The notes under the pieces are model-generated. The model saw only the letters and a program-made list of their open reading frames with translations, ran no database searches and had not been told where the DNA came from. From the NCBI RefSeq assembly GCF_000237925.1, contig NW_017386025.1:434001-498000 (forward strand): a stretch of 64,000 nt of DNA, written 5' to 3'. The DNA comes from Schistosoma mansoni (Eukaryota; Platyhelminthes; Trematoda; Strigeidida; Schistosomatidae). This document shows, piece by piece, positions 22,800 to 35,672 of this stretch. The position numbers and the translations under genes were made by a program. Position 1 is the first letter of the stretch, and every line of letters starts with the position of its first letter.

Positions 22800-25700
22800 T
22801 GTTTGGTTTTATGTGCCTCGTTAAGCAAAACAGCCAATATATAGTTTTTTATATGAGTCGATAAACAATTAGACTTCATAAAACAACGCCAAGTTCGAAG
22901 CTTGCATAGTATAATAAGATAGATGGCAGCCAAAGGTTCATAAAATTTGATATGACCATATTGACCCATAGAGGTTAGATGTGTTAATTTCTGATTCATC
23001 TTCCCCATTAATTATCAATCATTATCAAAGTAAACTGGACGATTTCGAATGATCCCACCTTATGGATTAAATACACTGCTACAGATAGTAATTCTATTAG
23101 TACGAAAACAACCGATTGTAATAAAATAAACATTTAATTAACGAGAAAAACATAGGACTACTACAAATCACGTGGAACCTATCTGGAGAATTATTCAAAT
23201 CTGAAGTGTAGTCATACAGCAAACGCAGAATATAAACAAGACCAATTACAAATAACAATACATTATTGGTGAATAATACTCCAAGAAAACTTAATGCCAA
23301 AATTTGTGTCATATGACTAACTATGAGATTATGTATAAACATTCTCAATAATAATCATGGTAATAACTATGAGCCAAATAGATTTCTAATCTCCTACATA
23401 CTTTGGAACGTCAGAAAAATGAGTTTTTCGCACAGATGAAGACAGATCAAAATTGATTTATAATGTTATTATGGATGAGGTGACTTTTTATTTCATCTCA
23501 CTAAATGTGTGGTTGACAAATACTCTTGGCATTTTGTTAAAAGAAATAAACAATAGAGATGAAAATGGATACTGAAAAATATTTCAACCTAGATCTCAGA
23601 ATTCTTGTACTACATTAAATCACTAAATAAAACGTCGAGCTAATCCACCCCGAACTATCGAATTAAACATCATTAATAAATGGTTTTCAACATATAAAGA
23701 TTTTCAGTAAATGACTTTTTTAAGTAAGCTTAAAAGAACTACTGAACAACAGAATTCTCTTGGAGAATAACATTCATTAAAAATGATGTTAACTTATCTT
23801 AAGACACATTACTAGTAAGGGTATCTAATATAATCTTGGCAAGTAGACTGATCTTTACATGGAAGAATGATAGATGCTGATAACTCAAAAGTCATTGGCT
23901 TCAACTTTAAGACCAGGTAGAATTTTCTCAGATATTTTTCCTGTTAAGTTTCAAAAATATATCAAGTAGATAACCAGAAGAGACTACAAATTCTTGACAC
24001 GATGTAAGAATAACAAAATGGGTACGTTTCCCGAACAAGTCGCAATTTTATGGGTCTTAGTGTGAAAAATACCAATAAATTGAAAGACCAAATGCAACGT
24101 TCAGTATCTAATTTATTCCAAAGTATTTATCATTTGATCTTTGCTAAACATCAAAACACATCAATTTTAGAGTAGAATAAAAAAATACTAGTTGAAAATA
24201 ATATCAAATATATCTAAATAGCCAGTAATCTAACAAATGACTACCCAGAAAAAACAGTTAATGCTCCTTTAGGACACACACCTATGAAAAGTACCTTAAA
24301 ATAATATCTAAAAACGTTTACTTGCATTTAATATTTTGCGAATAAGCATGTTATTACACTAGACAAAAATATCTCTTCTGTCGGTTGCTACTTTGAGTTT
24401 AACTTTTGCCAACCTTAAAGATTACATCAATGAATGTCTTAAACATTATTTTCATTCAGCCACATCATATCAATAAGTATAATCAATTACTCCAAATTTC
24501 TTCTGTCATGTCGACAATCCAAACATACTCATTCATTTTTAAAATCCTTCCCAATAATGAACCTATACATGGAACATCGTTGAGTTATGGGGGAGTAATA
24601 TCAAAACATCCATCTGTCTGAGACTCAAACATTGTAAACCTCCACATAACATTATATCAACTTCAAAGATAAGACCTTTTCACAAGGCGAATTCATTTGA
24701 TAAAGATTTCGCGTTCTTCAGTTCATGTGAATAATAAATATCAATTCATAGAAAGCCTCCAATAATAAAAACATTTCTGATTCCTGTTTGTCATTAAATA
24801 ATATATAAAAGAAATATATATATAAAGAATATATAAAGAAATATATAAAACAAATAAGTTCAACGGTAAACAGGTAGATTCTAAACATTTTTATACAACT
24901 ACAACAATGTTGACGTGTTAGTAGGATTTAAGCTTAGTTCGATTTCTATGCCGGATATACTTTTTATCAGTTAACACACCTGGAAAGGTCCTTTGAAGTT
25001 GGCCTACACAATTCTCTTGTCGTGAGTAATAATGACGTAATCAGCAACTTAAGATGAACTCTTGAACTGACCAATTATTCATTTAAAATTCCCTTTAAAA
25101 TAGATTCGAATTATGACGTATTCAACCAAAAAATGCTTCACTAGTATCAAAACTATTTTTAACAAAATTTGAGATTATTCAAAACAAGGAGCAGGTTAAA
25201 GCAAAGTTCACAGATGAACAAAACGTATTTCCTAGGTGTTCTGGATCCCTCTTTGAAAAGCCAATGTTCTTAACGCATTAAAATTAATCTCCATCGCAGT
25301 TTGCAAAGCATAGTATTTTGGTGGTCAATCGCGCAATTTTATAGAGGATATTTTTACAATAACTAAAATTTTAAAAGAGTTTGTGATCACTTTTAGCAAT
25401 CATTAACTTTTCTAGATATTACTCAAAATTTCGTCACGTGACATCCAGACGCTGTATAAAACTGTAACTAAATATAGATTTCAAGCATTACGGACATCCA
25501 ACATAATAAAGTTGGAAAATTTTAACAAATGAGGTAATAGAGTGACAGGAAATATATAAAGTTAAATTTGAACGCAATAATAGCCTAGGGGTAAAGTGAA
25601 CATTTTCAGGATAATAACGAGCACTGTGTTAAGCCAAAATACAGTTGAGATATTGAAGATGCGACCGGTATTGTAGTTTTGCAACTATAAACCAGTAACA

Positions 25701-27420
25701 CCTTCTATATTCGAATCTTCCCCCAATCGGTTAAAATCAGAAGTTAGATGCGAAGAGATTGGAAAGATATATTTGATGCGTCATCAATATATTGAGAAGC
25801 GTTTGCTCTATTCTGGCTAGTGAACGTAGGAGCTGTGTCTCACATAGGGTCGTAACGTGATCTGACACGGATGCGTGACCGAAAGCCTTAAGTTAAACAA
25901 GTCCACTTAAAACAATGTGGTCAGCATCCACTGTCGAACACTTAATGAGCTATTGATTTTGGGGAATTATTTACAGCTAATATATATATATATATATATA
26001 TATGCAGAGGGTAACACGACCATGGTTTGAGTGCTAAAGAATTACAATATTTAAATGCCTGTATTTCTAGAGAACCTAAGTTTATGGTAGAACACAATCG
26101 AAAACTTTCTCTGTTAAAATTGGAAACATATTATACTTGACGTTAATTATTTACATGTAATCACGTAATCACAGTTACATGAAAAACACCAGGCCATAAT
26201 ATCTACAGATTTCTTATGACTTTTAGCACCACCAATTTCTCTATAACTAATCACCGTATTTTAATGAAATAAAATTTTCTAAAATAAACACTAGGAAAAG
26301 TAGGGTCATACAAAATATACATAATATATGGAAAAATATATTAGAAACTGATCACCTAGTTAATATATGTAAGCCAATAAGAGACCCGGACTGTGACATA
26401 ATAGACATTAGTTTAAGAAACTATACGTCATAATAAGCAAAACTCCCTGTCATTCAGATACATTCAGCATGAGAAACTAGCCGTGACCGTGATGTAAAAT
26501 GAACTGGAACTTCTAAGTTAAAATCTTAAAAACAGAATTACGCAAATCATTACTCAGAAAATCAACTGGAGGAAGGTGAACCATGCAACACTACTTGAAT
26601 ATAGTTTAAAGCAGATAGATAACTATAGCTAAATGTATCCCTCAGCTAGGTTTAACGAAACCATAGAAAAGAAGACTTGTTTACAGACTGAATATAATCA
26701 AATACAATGCGACTTACGATAAGAAGCTTAGAAAATGGGACAATGTACAAGACTCAGTATTTCTTATTACTGATTAGAGCGGGAACTAAGGAATCAATTA
26801 TGTTGTCACAACTCACATTTATAAAATCAATTCCATTTGTCTTCACGAGCTTTCCAGCTGACAAGAAGTGATCTGGAATTTAATATGCCTTTTAACTGAG
26901 AGAAAATAGCAAAATTGTGGATTTTTTTATCAGAAAATAAAAATATGAATAACTGTTAATTTGAGTCGTTGTAATGGTTGCTAGGTCTCTCAACCCTGAA
27001 GTTCAGATTAGAAAAACAAGGTGTCCTGAAGTTCAATAAAATAGCAAACAGATAAGATCGATATTTAAACCCGGCTGACCATAATTATGCACTGAATTTG
27101 CAAATATCTCAATTTCAATTATTGTACAAATATTAAGCTAGAAGAAATTTATCCATATAGCAAGTCCGGTTTTTGCGAAAACTATATCTTGGTTAAGTTT
27201 ACTGATTACTACTGGTTACCTCCATCTTCGGCTTAAGGTTTCGGACGCCACGATATTAAGTCCTCGAGATCAATTAAGTCTTATTTTTAAGATGACCATA
27301 TCGTGAAAAGTACCGTGAGTTATATTCGGGGAACATGCACTGTCATTTGAAATGAAATAACATTTATAAGCATCTAGGACTCAACGAAGTTGTTAGTTCT
27401 CGGCGTCTTATCATCTTTCC
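22800..27420. other. Long intergenic stretch without recognised genes
   Basis: No ribozyme repeat, LINE motif or convincing open frame. Contains low-complexity 'atataaagaaatatataaa' sequence near 24810-24850 and a TA run near 25978-26003. Short open frames have no recognisable domain. Confidence 0.45.
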
Positions 27421-27765
27421 TACTGATATCGTCGTTCTTTATTGTATATACACTTGTTTGTCAATTTTCCGCACGTTTTGGTTGCCTGTGTAGGCATCTA
27501 GCTAAAGTCTCTCTGTCACACGCTCGCATATGATCACGCGTACGTACGCCGTTCAAGGCATCCCGTGCAACGGCATAGTCGAATAGTCATGTCATTGGTT
27601 CACGCTCACATGTTACATGTTGTCGCGGATTTGTAATGTCGATATTTATCAGCTAATCACAGCATTTTTCCGTCACATGTCAATTTTTGTGATGTTTATG
27701 CTTGTTACATAGCGTTTATTGCAGTCTATTGGTTGCCTGACGTGTTTGTTGCTGACAGGCTGGAT
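27420..27765. promoter_or_regulatory. CpG-rich patch, possible promoter region
   Basis: Unusually CpG-rich for this window, for example 'gatcacgcgtacgtacgccg' near 27533 and several further CG dinucleotides. It lies immediately upstream of the ATG at 27768 of a tentative small gene. Promoter identity is inference from composition and position only. Confidence 0.25.
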
Positions 27766-27767
27766 TA

Positions 27768-28859
27768 ATGTCTAGCAATCCTAATTTGGTTATTTGTGGC
27801 AATGCAAACTCAGGCAAGTGAAACTCACCATTTATCAAGTCAAAAATAGACCGAAATCAGAATTTCAAGCAAAAATGAGCTCTAAAATCATTTACATATG
27901 ACTCACCCGCCTAGTGATGATAGTGATGAACATGGGTGTTGATAGCTGTTAATAAAATGTAGGTTGAAGCGATCGAGCGTTAAACTGTTTATGAGTACTA
28001 TATAACTTGCGAATATACAGTTCTATTCATCATAAATATCGTTTTCGACTGGACTGATGTATTATTACGTAAGGTATCTGAGAAAGAAAAATTATGAGTA
28101 ACAATTGAAGTTGATAGATTTCTCTACCCGCTTTCTGAATTTATACAGGAATTATGTATAACATTACTGTGGGTGCCACATAAGTTAGCCAAATACTCTT
28201 CTTAAGTAAAGCGATGCGTGTTTGTCATGAGCATGGTAACTAAAACATGTCGTAGATAATGCTAGTTTATGATCTCTTGTATAGGGTCAAAAAATAAATT
28301 TCTGTTAACAGAATCCGAAATCGCTGACCAAATCATAAACAAAGTTTTAATGCATGCTGATGAGTAATCTCTTAATAGTGCTTACTAGTTATTTCAATAT
28401 TGTATGTAAATAGTGGACTGCTAACAGTATTATGAACGTTGTAATTGGATTTTTCTCGGATTTCATGTCACTAATTAAAGTTTTTGTGTCCATTCATTTG
28501 GTGCCTGCAGTTTGTTTGTTAATACCATATAACTAGATGAAATTCTAGGAAGGTAAGAAAATTTAAAGCACTGTTTACAGCAAGTAAGACACTTATAGGT
28601 ACATCCTGTCAGTTGCTATTTCATTTACTTATTGAATTTGATACTGATAACGAGGTTTAATCGTTTGTTTCACGATTGAGTTTTTGTTTTTCAGAATTGC
28701 ATTGAGTAAGCTATCCATACGTTTTCTGTTATACAACTTATGACTTCTGTCAACTAATTAAGAGGCTCAAACCTTTCTACTAATCAAGTCTATGCAGGTG
28801 AACGTCTTGGCGAACTTCTGAATATGGAAGATTATGTGGAGAAACAATTTACAAATTGA
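27768..28859 (+). CDS. Tentative small spliced gene, P-loop-like N-terminus
   Basis: A weak model. Exon A 27768-27817 gives MSSNPNLVICGNANSGK, resembling a Walker A loop (GNANSGK) after a hydrophobic strand, and ends at a GT donor in phase 2. A micro-exon of 11 bases at about 28695-28705 sits between a strong acceptor (tttttgtttttcag) and a GTAAGC donor, in phase. Exon C 28799-28859 reads ERLGELLNMEDYVEKQFTN and then stops. Joined, this is 40 residues with a P-loop-like start, but the usual Ser/Thr after GK is Ile. It may be a real micro-protein, the edge of a decayed gene, or chance. Confidence 0.2.
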
Positions 28860-31800
28860 CGAAAACTGTGCTTCATATTGACTACTGCCACGTTTATTCA
28901 TCTAATGAATTATCTAAATTTAAATACAACAACTGTACAGTTTTTCGCATTATAAATCTTGTTATTATGTTTAATTATATTATAGTTCGGTAATAATAAT
29001 ATTTCGATAATAGACCTAGTCCGAAAACGATAAATTTATCATGTGATTGCCTAATCTGTAAGATTTTACGTGGAAGTCGCATCACTATCTACGCTGATTC
29101 ATCGTATCGTGACAATTAACAATGATACTTAGTACTTCTGAAGAACACATTGATGCTGGGGGTAGGACAATATATTTAATGTGAATAGCCATAAGCTACG
29201 CATAATGAGCACGACTGCAAGACTGAGCCATGCCATTCGATTGAATGAATGTCTCCACGTCCACCACTGCCGACCTTTTCCAAGCGCTACATGTCGGATC
29301 TGCATTTTTTCAGTCTTTACATGCTTGGTTTCGGAGAATACGTGGTTAGGAAACAATGTCACTACATGTGTTCATGCGAATATACTGTCACAGTGAAGAA
29401 ACTTATGCATACAACGCAACATTCTAGCGAAACATCTAAACCGATGCAATACTACAAGTTTTCGTAACGAAACTGGTACTTATGAAGCAAACGCTTAGTA
29501 GCTTTTCAATCTTCACAAACAGTTACCCGTTAAAATTGTCAGTATACCTCTCCATAAAAGTATGAAGAAGACGAAAATGAAAATTGGGTAAAGGTTTATT
29601 GATGCATCATTAGTACTGGTACAGAAACAGCAACATTTGATACAGAAAAATCAGTTTACAAGTTGCATACATAGTGAAATCAAAAGTACAAACATAAAGG
29701 ACTTTTTACAGTAAACAGTTCTTCTCACGTCTCCGCACTTTAATACATTCCGAACCGTATTTTTGATTGTGAAGAGGACTGCACGAAGAGAAGTGTTTGA
29801 GAAATTGCAGTCTTACCTAGTTATTGATGATTCTTGAGTAAAAATTGTCGATTTTCCTCTTCACTACATTTCTCAATAATCTGTTGTTTGTGCATCTTTT
29901 GGCTTCTCTGAATCCGCATATACTGTTCCCTCCGTCTGAACAATGATGTTGTCGTGTTATTATGGAAGTTATGTGTGACATTTAACTTTCATCGGCTGCA
30001 TTGTCTGAGAATATGATGAGCTTTTCAGTCTATTTATTTTGTAATTGATTAAGTTTACCTGTAGAAATTCGCCTTCTGAACTTATTCAAGATCCAGGTTA
30101 CATCTGCGCGAAATTCTTTTTGCGTCCATGCGAACAAAGCAGGACGGCCCCGTCCAAAATTACCCGTTATTACCAACTAGAATAACGAATATCTACAAAG
30201 TAGAATTGAAAAAAAGAGTTGAACTTTTATAGTCTTCACACCAGCAGCAGTAACCTGTTTACCAGTTCGATCTTAAATACCGGCTTCAAATTTTACTTTT
30301 ATTCTGAGGACAATCTTCTGGTCCATGGATCACAAACCATCCATGAACTACTACAAGCATGATTGTGAAGGATGTTGTGTGATTTGATGACATATTCCTC
30401 ACTGTCCAAGTTTACACAGAACCTGGATTGGCAGTTTACAAACTGAGACCTTAAACGCCACATGTAAGTCAAAGTTCTCAGGGTTTCTTATTCACTGTTA
30501 GACCTAGTGATGTACGCCTATGACCAAATGTGCAATGAAACGCCACAAACATGTATTTAAGTTTCATGTCCTTCAGCAGTTTACCTTCGCAGTGAATGTA
30601 CTGAGTATAGGTAGTCTGAGGATAGATAGAATTATTCTTCCATATTTTGGAACTCCTTTGAGACGCCATCAAATTCAACCCAGCTTCCGAAACGCCTGTT
30701 CAGTATTATGCGTTGAAACGACTCGCTTAAGTCCACTGGAATGTCTCTTGAACATGAATCACTACAAACAGCATTTAATAAATATTAAAAAAGTTATTTA
30801 TTGCGATAATACTTTAATAACTGAAGAAAGTAATACAAACATTTAGGACTTGCCGGTTACTCGAGATTTCGTCTTGATTCATGCGGAAAACAACGATTCA
30901 CACAAACTCAGAGTATCTTTTACTGTTAAATTATTCTCAATGCTCAGTTTTTTGGACCTCAACAAATTTTTAACAAGGAAAGTGTGGTACAGTAGAGTAA
31001 TTGGTATCCCAGGTCAAGTTACGAAGTGACAAAAGAGCCAAATCGTACACTACAAAACAGAGGAAGCTAAATAAACTCTTTCCACATTGATTTCGCGAAT
31101 TTAATGAAGCAAAACATGACCTAAATATGAGAAAACTTGATATTCGTGCAGTCCAACGCACACCCAACAGACCCTCAACAAATCAAATACAGAATGACCG
31201 CTTCATGTCAGGCCGTTCAAGGTCGCTAAAACGAAACGGTGGGCGGCTTTGAAAACGCTCTGACTTATTTGCCGTGCCCATGCAACTGCTAGCCATTTTA
31301 GACCAAACGCTTCTCGACATATTGTTAGCTTCCAAATATATCTTCGAACCCCTTCATTTTTGACTTCTGATTCGACTTGATGTTTGTCCTTTGATTATGT
31401 TACATGCAGAGGCGTTGCCAAACTCTATATAACTGTGGCATCTTTGAGTAACAATTTTTCAACATCCAATTTTTTGTTAATTTATTTTCGGGGACTTCCG
31501 GAAAAAATAAGAGAACTACGGCAATCACGATGAACCCAACTTTTTGTTTTGCACATTACTTTATCTATTCTATGACTCTCCACAGTGGGAAAAGATGACC
31601 GAATGCTGTAGAACATACCAAAGTATCAGAAGAGCGCCTATCAACGCTAAGCTCTTTGTGTCTAAACTTCTTGCTGGTTACATTTTTAAGGTCCGCCCTA
31701 TTGCACTAAAGAGCAACGAGATGTAGCGCTAAATAAATCCCTAAAGTAAACGGTTTTTACGAGTCCTGGATACTAGTGCTGTCCTCATCAATTTTACAAG

Positions 31801-34600
31801 CCACGACCGTAGCCGAAGGCGCTTGTTCAAGCATCCGGGCCATTTCATGTTTGAGTTAACCGCGTTTCGAATCTCGTTTGACAATTAGTCAGTTGATATA
31901 CGTACACCCTAACACCGACTACCATTCAAACATATTGTAGCAGAAAGAACAAGAAGAGGTAGTAAGCAGAGGTGTGCGAAAGCTTCAGCTTTTAGAGAGA
32001 GCCTAATTACTAAAGATTGTATGATAGATTTATGGGTGTACAGCTGTACTATTGTAAGTACGGTGCTTTCCATTGAAATGGAATAATTAGCCAGAAGATC
32101 CATGACTGGATTTCGGCGGTCGATGTAACAACAGGAACACAGTAAAAATCCTTCCATGTAACTTCAGTAAACAATATTGCTGTCTATTTGTTTCTTCTCC
32201 GTGTCGTGTATTTTAACCTTTGTTCAGACCTCCCTTAAACGTACATTATGTCATTCAGTCTTTCGCATCTAAGGTTTTATTATGTGACCCTGGTTAAAGA
32301 CTTACCTGTCGTTACTTAATTTTTCCGTTGCATTTTGCTGGACTATTGACGATAAGGTCGTGTAAAAATTCTTCCATGTTTTTTTGTTATTCCGTACTGT
32401 CTGGGATTTTTTGGTTATATCCTACCTATCGTTTACTCGCGAAACAATATATAGCCATGATGAAACATGCTGACAAGTGACCCATAGTTTCTAGAACCCA
32501 AATAATTAATAGGTTTCTAAAATTCTCCAAGCAATTCATCTTCCAACGTATTATCGCTATTTTCCTTGAAAAATACAATATTAAGACCTAGACATTTTTA
32601 CCCAGAAAGATGTTCAACTAATCCCGAAGACTGAGTAACCCCTCAGCATAAGGACTTTCACAGATATTCGACACGGATATACGTCTTTTCATTTTAGCCC
32701 AAGGCTTGTAATGATCATGGACTAACGTTGATTCCTATCTACATAATTCATCCAGCTGGATGTACACTGACTCAGCAGATTTATGCATGAAGCAAAATGT
32801 TGGATGACAGTTAAGCGAAATAATGGTCGATGCGAGATACACATCACAATTCAGACTATTGATCTCGCAACGTAAATCAGTTCATCATAAACGATCGTAG
32901 TCCTGGTTTTGACAGGCTTTCCCCTTCCTTTGTCAGATAGTTGGCTTAATAGTCTCGTGTCAATGTGTCACGGTTGTTGTTGTTCTTAAGCACTGTAGTC
33001 TTCTTCCCTATTTGTCTTCCGCTTATCACCATTTAATTGCTACGAGTGCAGTATTATTAGACACCAACGATTCCAAGGTATTCTCAGACTTCTTAAAGAT
33101 AAACAATAAGTGAGTTTTCACAATTTGGATGCCATAAATATAACATAGGTTATGTCATGACAATAGCAGTAATATTCCTGATGTCAGGTTTTCACTAGAA
33201 TACTTTTTAAGCCGTTTTAAATATCATATAATAAAATACTGCATGTCGTTTTCCAGAAGTCAATATAACCTGTAAATAAATTAGGTGACAAAATCCGGCT
33301 TATATATTTTAGGTGGAATTCCGGAAGGTGTGATAGTGGAATAAAGTCAATATGTAACTAGATTGCCAAAATTCATAGTATTCCGTGAAAAATCCCTTAA
33401 GAGAATTTAAAACCTGAACACAAATTTCAAGAAATGGGTCAATTGGAAGAACGACGAAAGCATGAGTACTTTGGAGTAGACAGATCGCTAAGTAATTTTA
33501 TAATGAATTAAAAAGCCGGAAAATAGATCAACTCATGAGTGGTAAGTACGGAGTAACCCGTTCTGCAGTCTATTATTTGGCTTAGTTCAACTGGCCAACC
33601 TAACACAAAATTCCAAGAGTGAACGTGGCACGGATGTACTTGTCAAGCTATTACCTATATAATGACCCTACTTGTTTCATTCTATTCATAGTCTTTATCT
33701 GCTGGAGTTGAATAGAAATGTGACTACTTATCAGGTGTAATCTAACGTCTGAACCACACAGTCGTTTTGCCACACATATTTATCTCATTGTGTTGAATAT
33801 TATATTGGCGCCGGTCATCCTTGATCTTAGTGAAATTTCATCAGCTGTTCAACTTCCAGTGATCAGTCTTCTGTGTTAGGCATACGCTCAAATCGACAGA
33901 CAATTTCGCTGTTGTTAAGTGTCATTTTGATGACCCTGTAGAATGAATCGAGTTTCATCTCGAGTATAAGATCGGACCAGGGAGCCTATATGCCATGTTA
34001 CGACTATCAAATATAAAGAGCCCTTTGAAAACGGTAACATGCATTGAGCAAACAGTGAGAAAGAACATTCTCTCCATTTACAGCTACTGGAACTGATCTA
34101 ATAAATCATTAGCAGGGAAATGCTTGAAGCGGAACTTCGGAAGTCAGTTTTCTTTCATTCCTCGGATACAAGATCGATAACGGCTCTGTCTAAGATTCGT
34201 TGCATCTGGCCACTCCAAATCCAAGAAATCAGAATACAAACCAGTGAAGATTCATCTGTAGACTTTTATGTGATTCATTATAAGATTTGTTCATATTTGA
34301 AAAGTGTTGGTTTAGACTTTCTCGAAGTACACAAATACTGAGTGTAAGTCTATACCTTGGATACAACCTTGAGATTATTCAAAGTGGTTACTCTATGACA
34401 CATTTGACACCTTATGTCGTCGACTCCTAGTTTTCACAATCAGATTGTCTTGATAGTACACCTATGTTACTGTTGACTGTTGTCGGTTGTTTCCATTCTT
34501 AAATGTAGGTAAATTCTATGCCATTACCCAGTCATCGGCAAATCCTTTCTCTCTCTTTTCAGATTCCCATACAAACTGATCTTCATACTCCCACGATATT
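28860..34600. other. Long stretch without recognised genes
   Basis: Several open frames of 60-108 codons occur (around 29129-29467, 30478-30846, 31544-31726, 31909-32157, 34120-34341), but none shows a domain I recognise and several overlap on both strands. No ribozyme repeats. Some may be exons of an unknown gene or old transposon debris. Confidence 0.4.
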
Positions 34601-34606
34601 CAAGAT

Positions 34607-34615
34607 AATTTCAGG
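34607..34615 (+). promoter_or_regulatory. Candidate 3' splice acceptor before the CFAP47-like ATG
   Basis: 'aatttcag' ends at 34614, 23 bases upstream of the ATG at 34638. In schistosomes such a site fits either a 5' UTR intron or spliced-leader trans-splicing. No upstream exon could be identified. Confidence 0.35.
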
Positions 34616-34637
34616 TTAGACGAGAAGCTACTAGAAG

Positions 34638-35672
34638 ATGGACGTCACAACACATAATACGGATGCAAACAAAATTGAATTCGTTGATTGGTTAGGGGTC
34701 AGAATAAGGCCACCTATGGTTATTTTTCAAGATATTCATGATAATTCACAATACACCGCTCAGTTATCGGTACAAAATGTTGGAACATCAAAAAAAGTCA
34801 TTCGCTTTTACCCTCCTTGCACCGAAGTAATAAGATTTATTATTTAAATATTCAGTTAGACAATTGTAATCAGTGAGAGTCACCAAAATATGTCCTTAGT
34901 TCCTGGAATGAGTCATACGTCTACGATTACACTTAGGGTTTCAAAAGCGAGAGATGCTAAAGAATTTATTGTTGTAACTGTTGATGGAAATCCCAAAAAA
35001 ATTCCAATTTTTACGTTAGTTCTATTAACCTGCGTTTATTAATAAAATCGATAGGTTTCTACCTAAACCTCTATGGAATATTCCCCAGAAACTTGACTTT
35101 GGTGTACTTGTTCAGGAAAACAAAGTGATAAATAAAATATTAGTAATAGAAAATCAAGGTTCCCAAAATGGGAAATTCCGGATTACGAATATATCCGATC
35201 TATCTATTGATATTATGCCACGATTTGGCGTAGTTCAACCTCACTCTCGTGTTAACTTAAAAGTTGTCGTATTATACCTTTGGATTAATATTTTTCGTGC
35301 TAGGTAACTTTCATACCAAAAGATACTCGCGAATTTTTTGAAATCGCCAGGTTTGGAAAATTGTAATTAATTAAGTGATGTTTACACAGATTCGATCTTG
35401 GGAAAGATGACACTTTCAACGTCGAAGTTACTGGTAAAGTAATAAAACCGGAATTTAAAGTCCTTCAGTACGCAAGTCGTGATGATCTTAAAGGCATGTT
35501 AATTTAATATTTGATATGAATTTCTTGTTTAGGTGAGGACGGGATACAACTAAGTCACTGGAACTTCGGCTATGTCTACTACAATACAGATGTACGTTGC
35601 AGTTGGAATCTGGTAAATTACTCACCAAAAAATACATCGTTCGTTGCACGATTTTACGACAAAAATGATTCT
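34638..35672 (+). CDS. CFAP47-like: CFAP47-like exons 1-6 with five 33-41 nt introns
   Basis: Six exons separated by introns of 33, 40, 41, 39 and 39 nt. Phases at the junctions are 0, 2, 0, 2 and 1. The fifth intron (35494-35532) has a GC donor. Exons 1-2 make the first ASH domain, ending SLVPGMSHTSTITLRV ... GNPKKIPIF. Exons 3-5 make the second (KLDFGVLVQENKVINKILVI ... EVTGKVIKPEFKVLQY). Exon 6 opens a third with NFGYVYYNTDVRCSWNLVNY. The ATG was chosen because the first domain begins shortly after it. Confidence 0.85.

Noticed and set aside
22491-22864. Two plus-strand frames with hydrophobic stretches
   Set aside because: They coincide with dispersed repeat family G and have no recognisable domain.
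30478-30846. Overlapping frames on both strands, 66 and 108 codons
   Set aside because: No domain recognised, both strands open by chance composition, no splice support found.
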